From Polaromonas sp. (GTDB taxonomy: Bacteria > Pseudomonadota > Gammaproteobacteria > Burkholderiales > Burkholderiaceae_C), in the NCBI RefSeq assembly GCF_012927485.1, contig NZ_JABBPC010000012.1, positions 248,001-312,000 of the forward strand: a stretch of DNA of 64,000 nucleotides, in the 5' to 3' direction. Below are positions 63,354 through 64,000 of this stretch, piece after piece (position 1 is the stretch's first letter; every line of letters starts with the position of its first letter). The translations under genes were made by a program, and so were the position numbers. The notes beneath the pieces are model-generated. The model searched no databases. It saw nothing but the letters and a program-made list of their open reading frames with translations, and was not told the origin of the DNA.

Positions 63354-64000
63354 CTATAAATCAAACACCTGACCGCCCTGCAGCCAGCGGATGTCGTGCG
63401 TTACACGCCGGTCCAGCTCGCCCATTTGATCCAGGCCCTTTACTTCCGCCATGATGAACTCTGTTTCGACTGGCTTGGCGTGGGTGAGGTAAATCGGGTA
63501 ACGGTTGCCAGACGCGATGCAATCAAGCTCGGCGGCAAGAGAGTGCGTCGAAAGGTGCAAGCTACGTTTTGCGAGGTTACGCGCCCGGTTGCTGAAGGCG
63601 GTTTCGATGATCAGCATCGCGACATTTATTTGATTGAGACGCGCCCACAATGCGGGGTTTTTCTCGGTGTCGCCGGTAAATACCCACCAGCCTTTGGAGG
63701 TGGACACCGCGTAGCCCACGGCGGGCACCGTATGCACTGCGGGCAACACTTCTATTTCCTTATCCGCTATCCGTAAAGTTTGCCCGGGCTCCAGTGGGTG
63801 AAAACTGATGAAGGGAGCGGCGGGGGTAGGCATGGTCGAAAAATCAGGCCAGATGATGTTGTTGAAAATGTGCGCCTTCAATGCATCAATCGTGTCTTGC
63901 AGGGCATGTACGTGTATCGGAGTGGTTCGCCGGCTGGCCGTTGCGTCCGCCATCAGGGGAAGCCCCGCGACGTGGTCCAGATGGGAATGCGTTAGCAAAA
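63354..64000 (-). CDS. MBL-fold metallo-hydrolase, cyclic-nucleotide phosphodiesterase-like (cut by window end)
   Basis: The C-terminal 215 residues are visible. They include the metal site THSHLDHVAGLPL, FTGDTEKNP with the bridging Asp, and LTHAKPVE with a further His. The pattern and length resemble class II 3',5'-cyclic-nucleotide phosphodiesterases of bacteria, though other MBL hydrolases share these motifs. The first part lies beyond the window, so start and full length are unknown. Confidence 0.8.
   Translation of the reverse strand, partial: LLTHSHLDHVAGLPLMADATASRRTTPIHVHALQDTIDALKAHIFNNIIWPDFSTMPTPAAPFISFHPLEPGQTLRIADKEIEVLPAVHTVPAVGYAVSTSKGWWVFTGDTEKNPALWARLNQINVAMLIIETAFSNRARNLAKRSLHLSTHSLAAELDCIASGNRYPIYLTHAKPVETEFIMAEVKGLDQMGELDRRVTHDIRWLQGGQVFDL

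Overview
The window reads as a chromosomal segment of a Gram-negative betaproteobacterium of the order Burkholderiales, most probably family Comamonadaceae (Rhodoferax/Polaromonas-like). The evidence is protein content and gene order (def-fmt opposite a LysM protein, dprA and smg; yajC-secD-secF followed by a DUF1631 protein; mltA beside a tiny membrane protein; yhdP plus a nitrilase-family gene opposite glnE; a DUF3717/DUF1289 protein), the moderately high GC content, and an outer-membrane lifestyle (lipoproteins, tripartite efflux pump, heptose adenylyltransferase, type IV pilin). The genus is an inference, since no rRNA gene is present. I found no tRNA, rRNA, insertion sequence, prophage or CRISPR array.

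Layout. 1-5546: glycolysis genes pyk (cut by the window edge) and pgk, separated by an AI-2E family transporter, a response regulator and a lone Hpt protein. 5668-8357: azlD, azlC, fmt and def on the minus strand. 8556-11564: LysM protein, dprA and smg on the plus strand. 11585-17292: yajC-secD-secF-DUF1631 on the minus strand. 17461-21693: a fused indolepyruvate ferredoxin oxidoreductase with a divergent Lrp/AsnC regulator. 21826-31212: mltA, a 52-residue membrane protein, a carbon-nitrogen hydrolase, the giant AsmA-like YhdP, and glnE. 31299-37130: a complete RND efflux operon. 37342-41314: an alpha/beta hydrolase with a cysteine in the nucleophile position, an acyl carrier protein and a ketoacyl synthase, facing a diiron protein and rfaE2. 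41579-49824: a periplasmic GPx-like peroxidase, then an eight-gene operon (FAD oxidoreductase, DUF1365, cyclopropane-synthase-like methyltransferase, chalcone-isomerase-like protein, MFS, DUF3833 lipoprotein, SDR, NTF2-like) of the type linked in other proteobacteria to modified membrane fatty acids. 49902-56761: GST, purB, small zinc proteins, a TerC protein behind a yybP-ykoY (Mn2+) riboswitch, a small holin-fold membrane protein, an M48 protease and moaC. 56797-63092: a type IV pilin island with pilA, an accessory protein and three adjacent PglL-type O-oligosaccharyltransferase genes, one of them broken. The window ends inside an MBL-fold hydrolase.

How the parts work together. The pilin island is the most distinctive locus. 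PilA has a -24/-12 (sigma-54) promoter, its terminator lies inside the first codons of the next pglL, and a decayed sister pglL copy follows. This suggests ongoing duplication and loss of pilin glycosylation functions. The plus-strand lipid operon is translationally coupled by 4-base stop/start overlaps (ATGA, ATGA, probably CTGA, GTGA). The best candidates for something not well described are the hydrolase(Cys)-ACP-ketosynthase set with the facing acyl-ACP-desaturase-like diiron protein, and the orphan response-regulator/Hpt pair with an unrecognised N-terminal domain.
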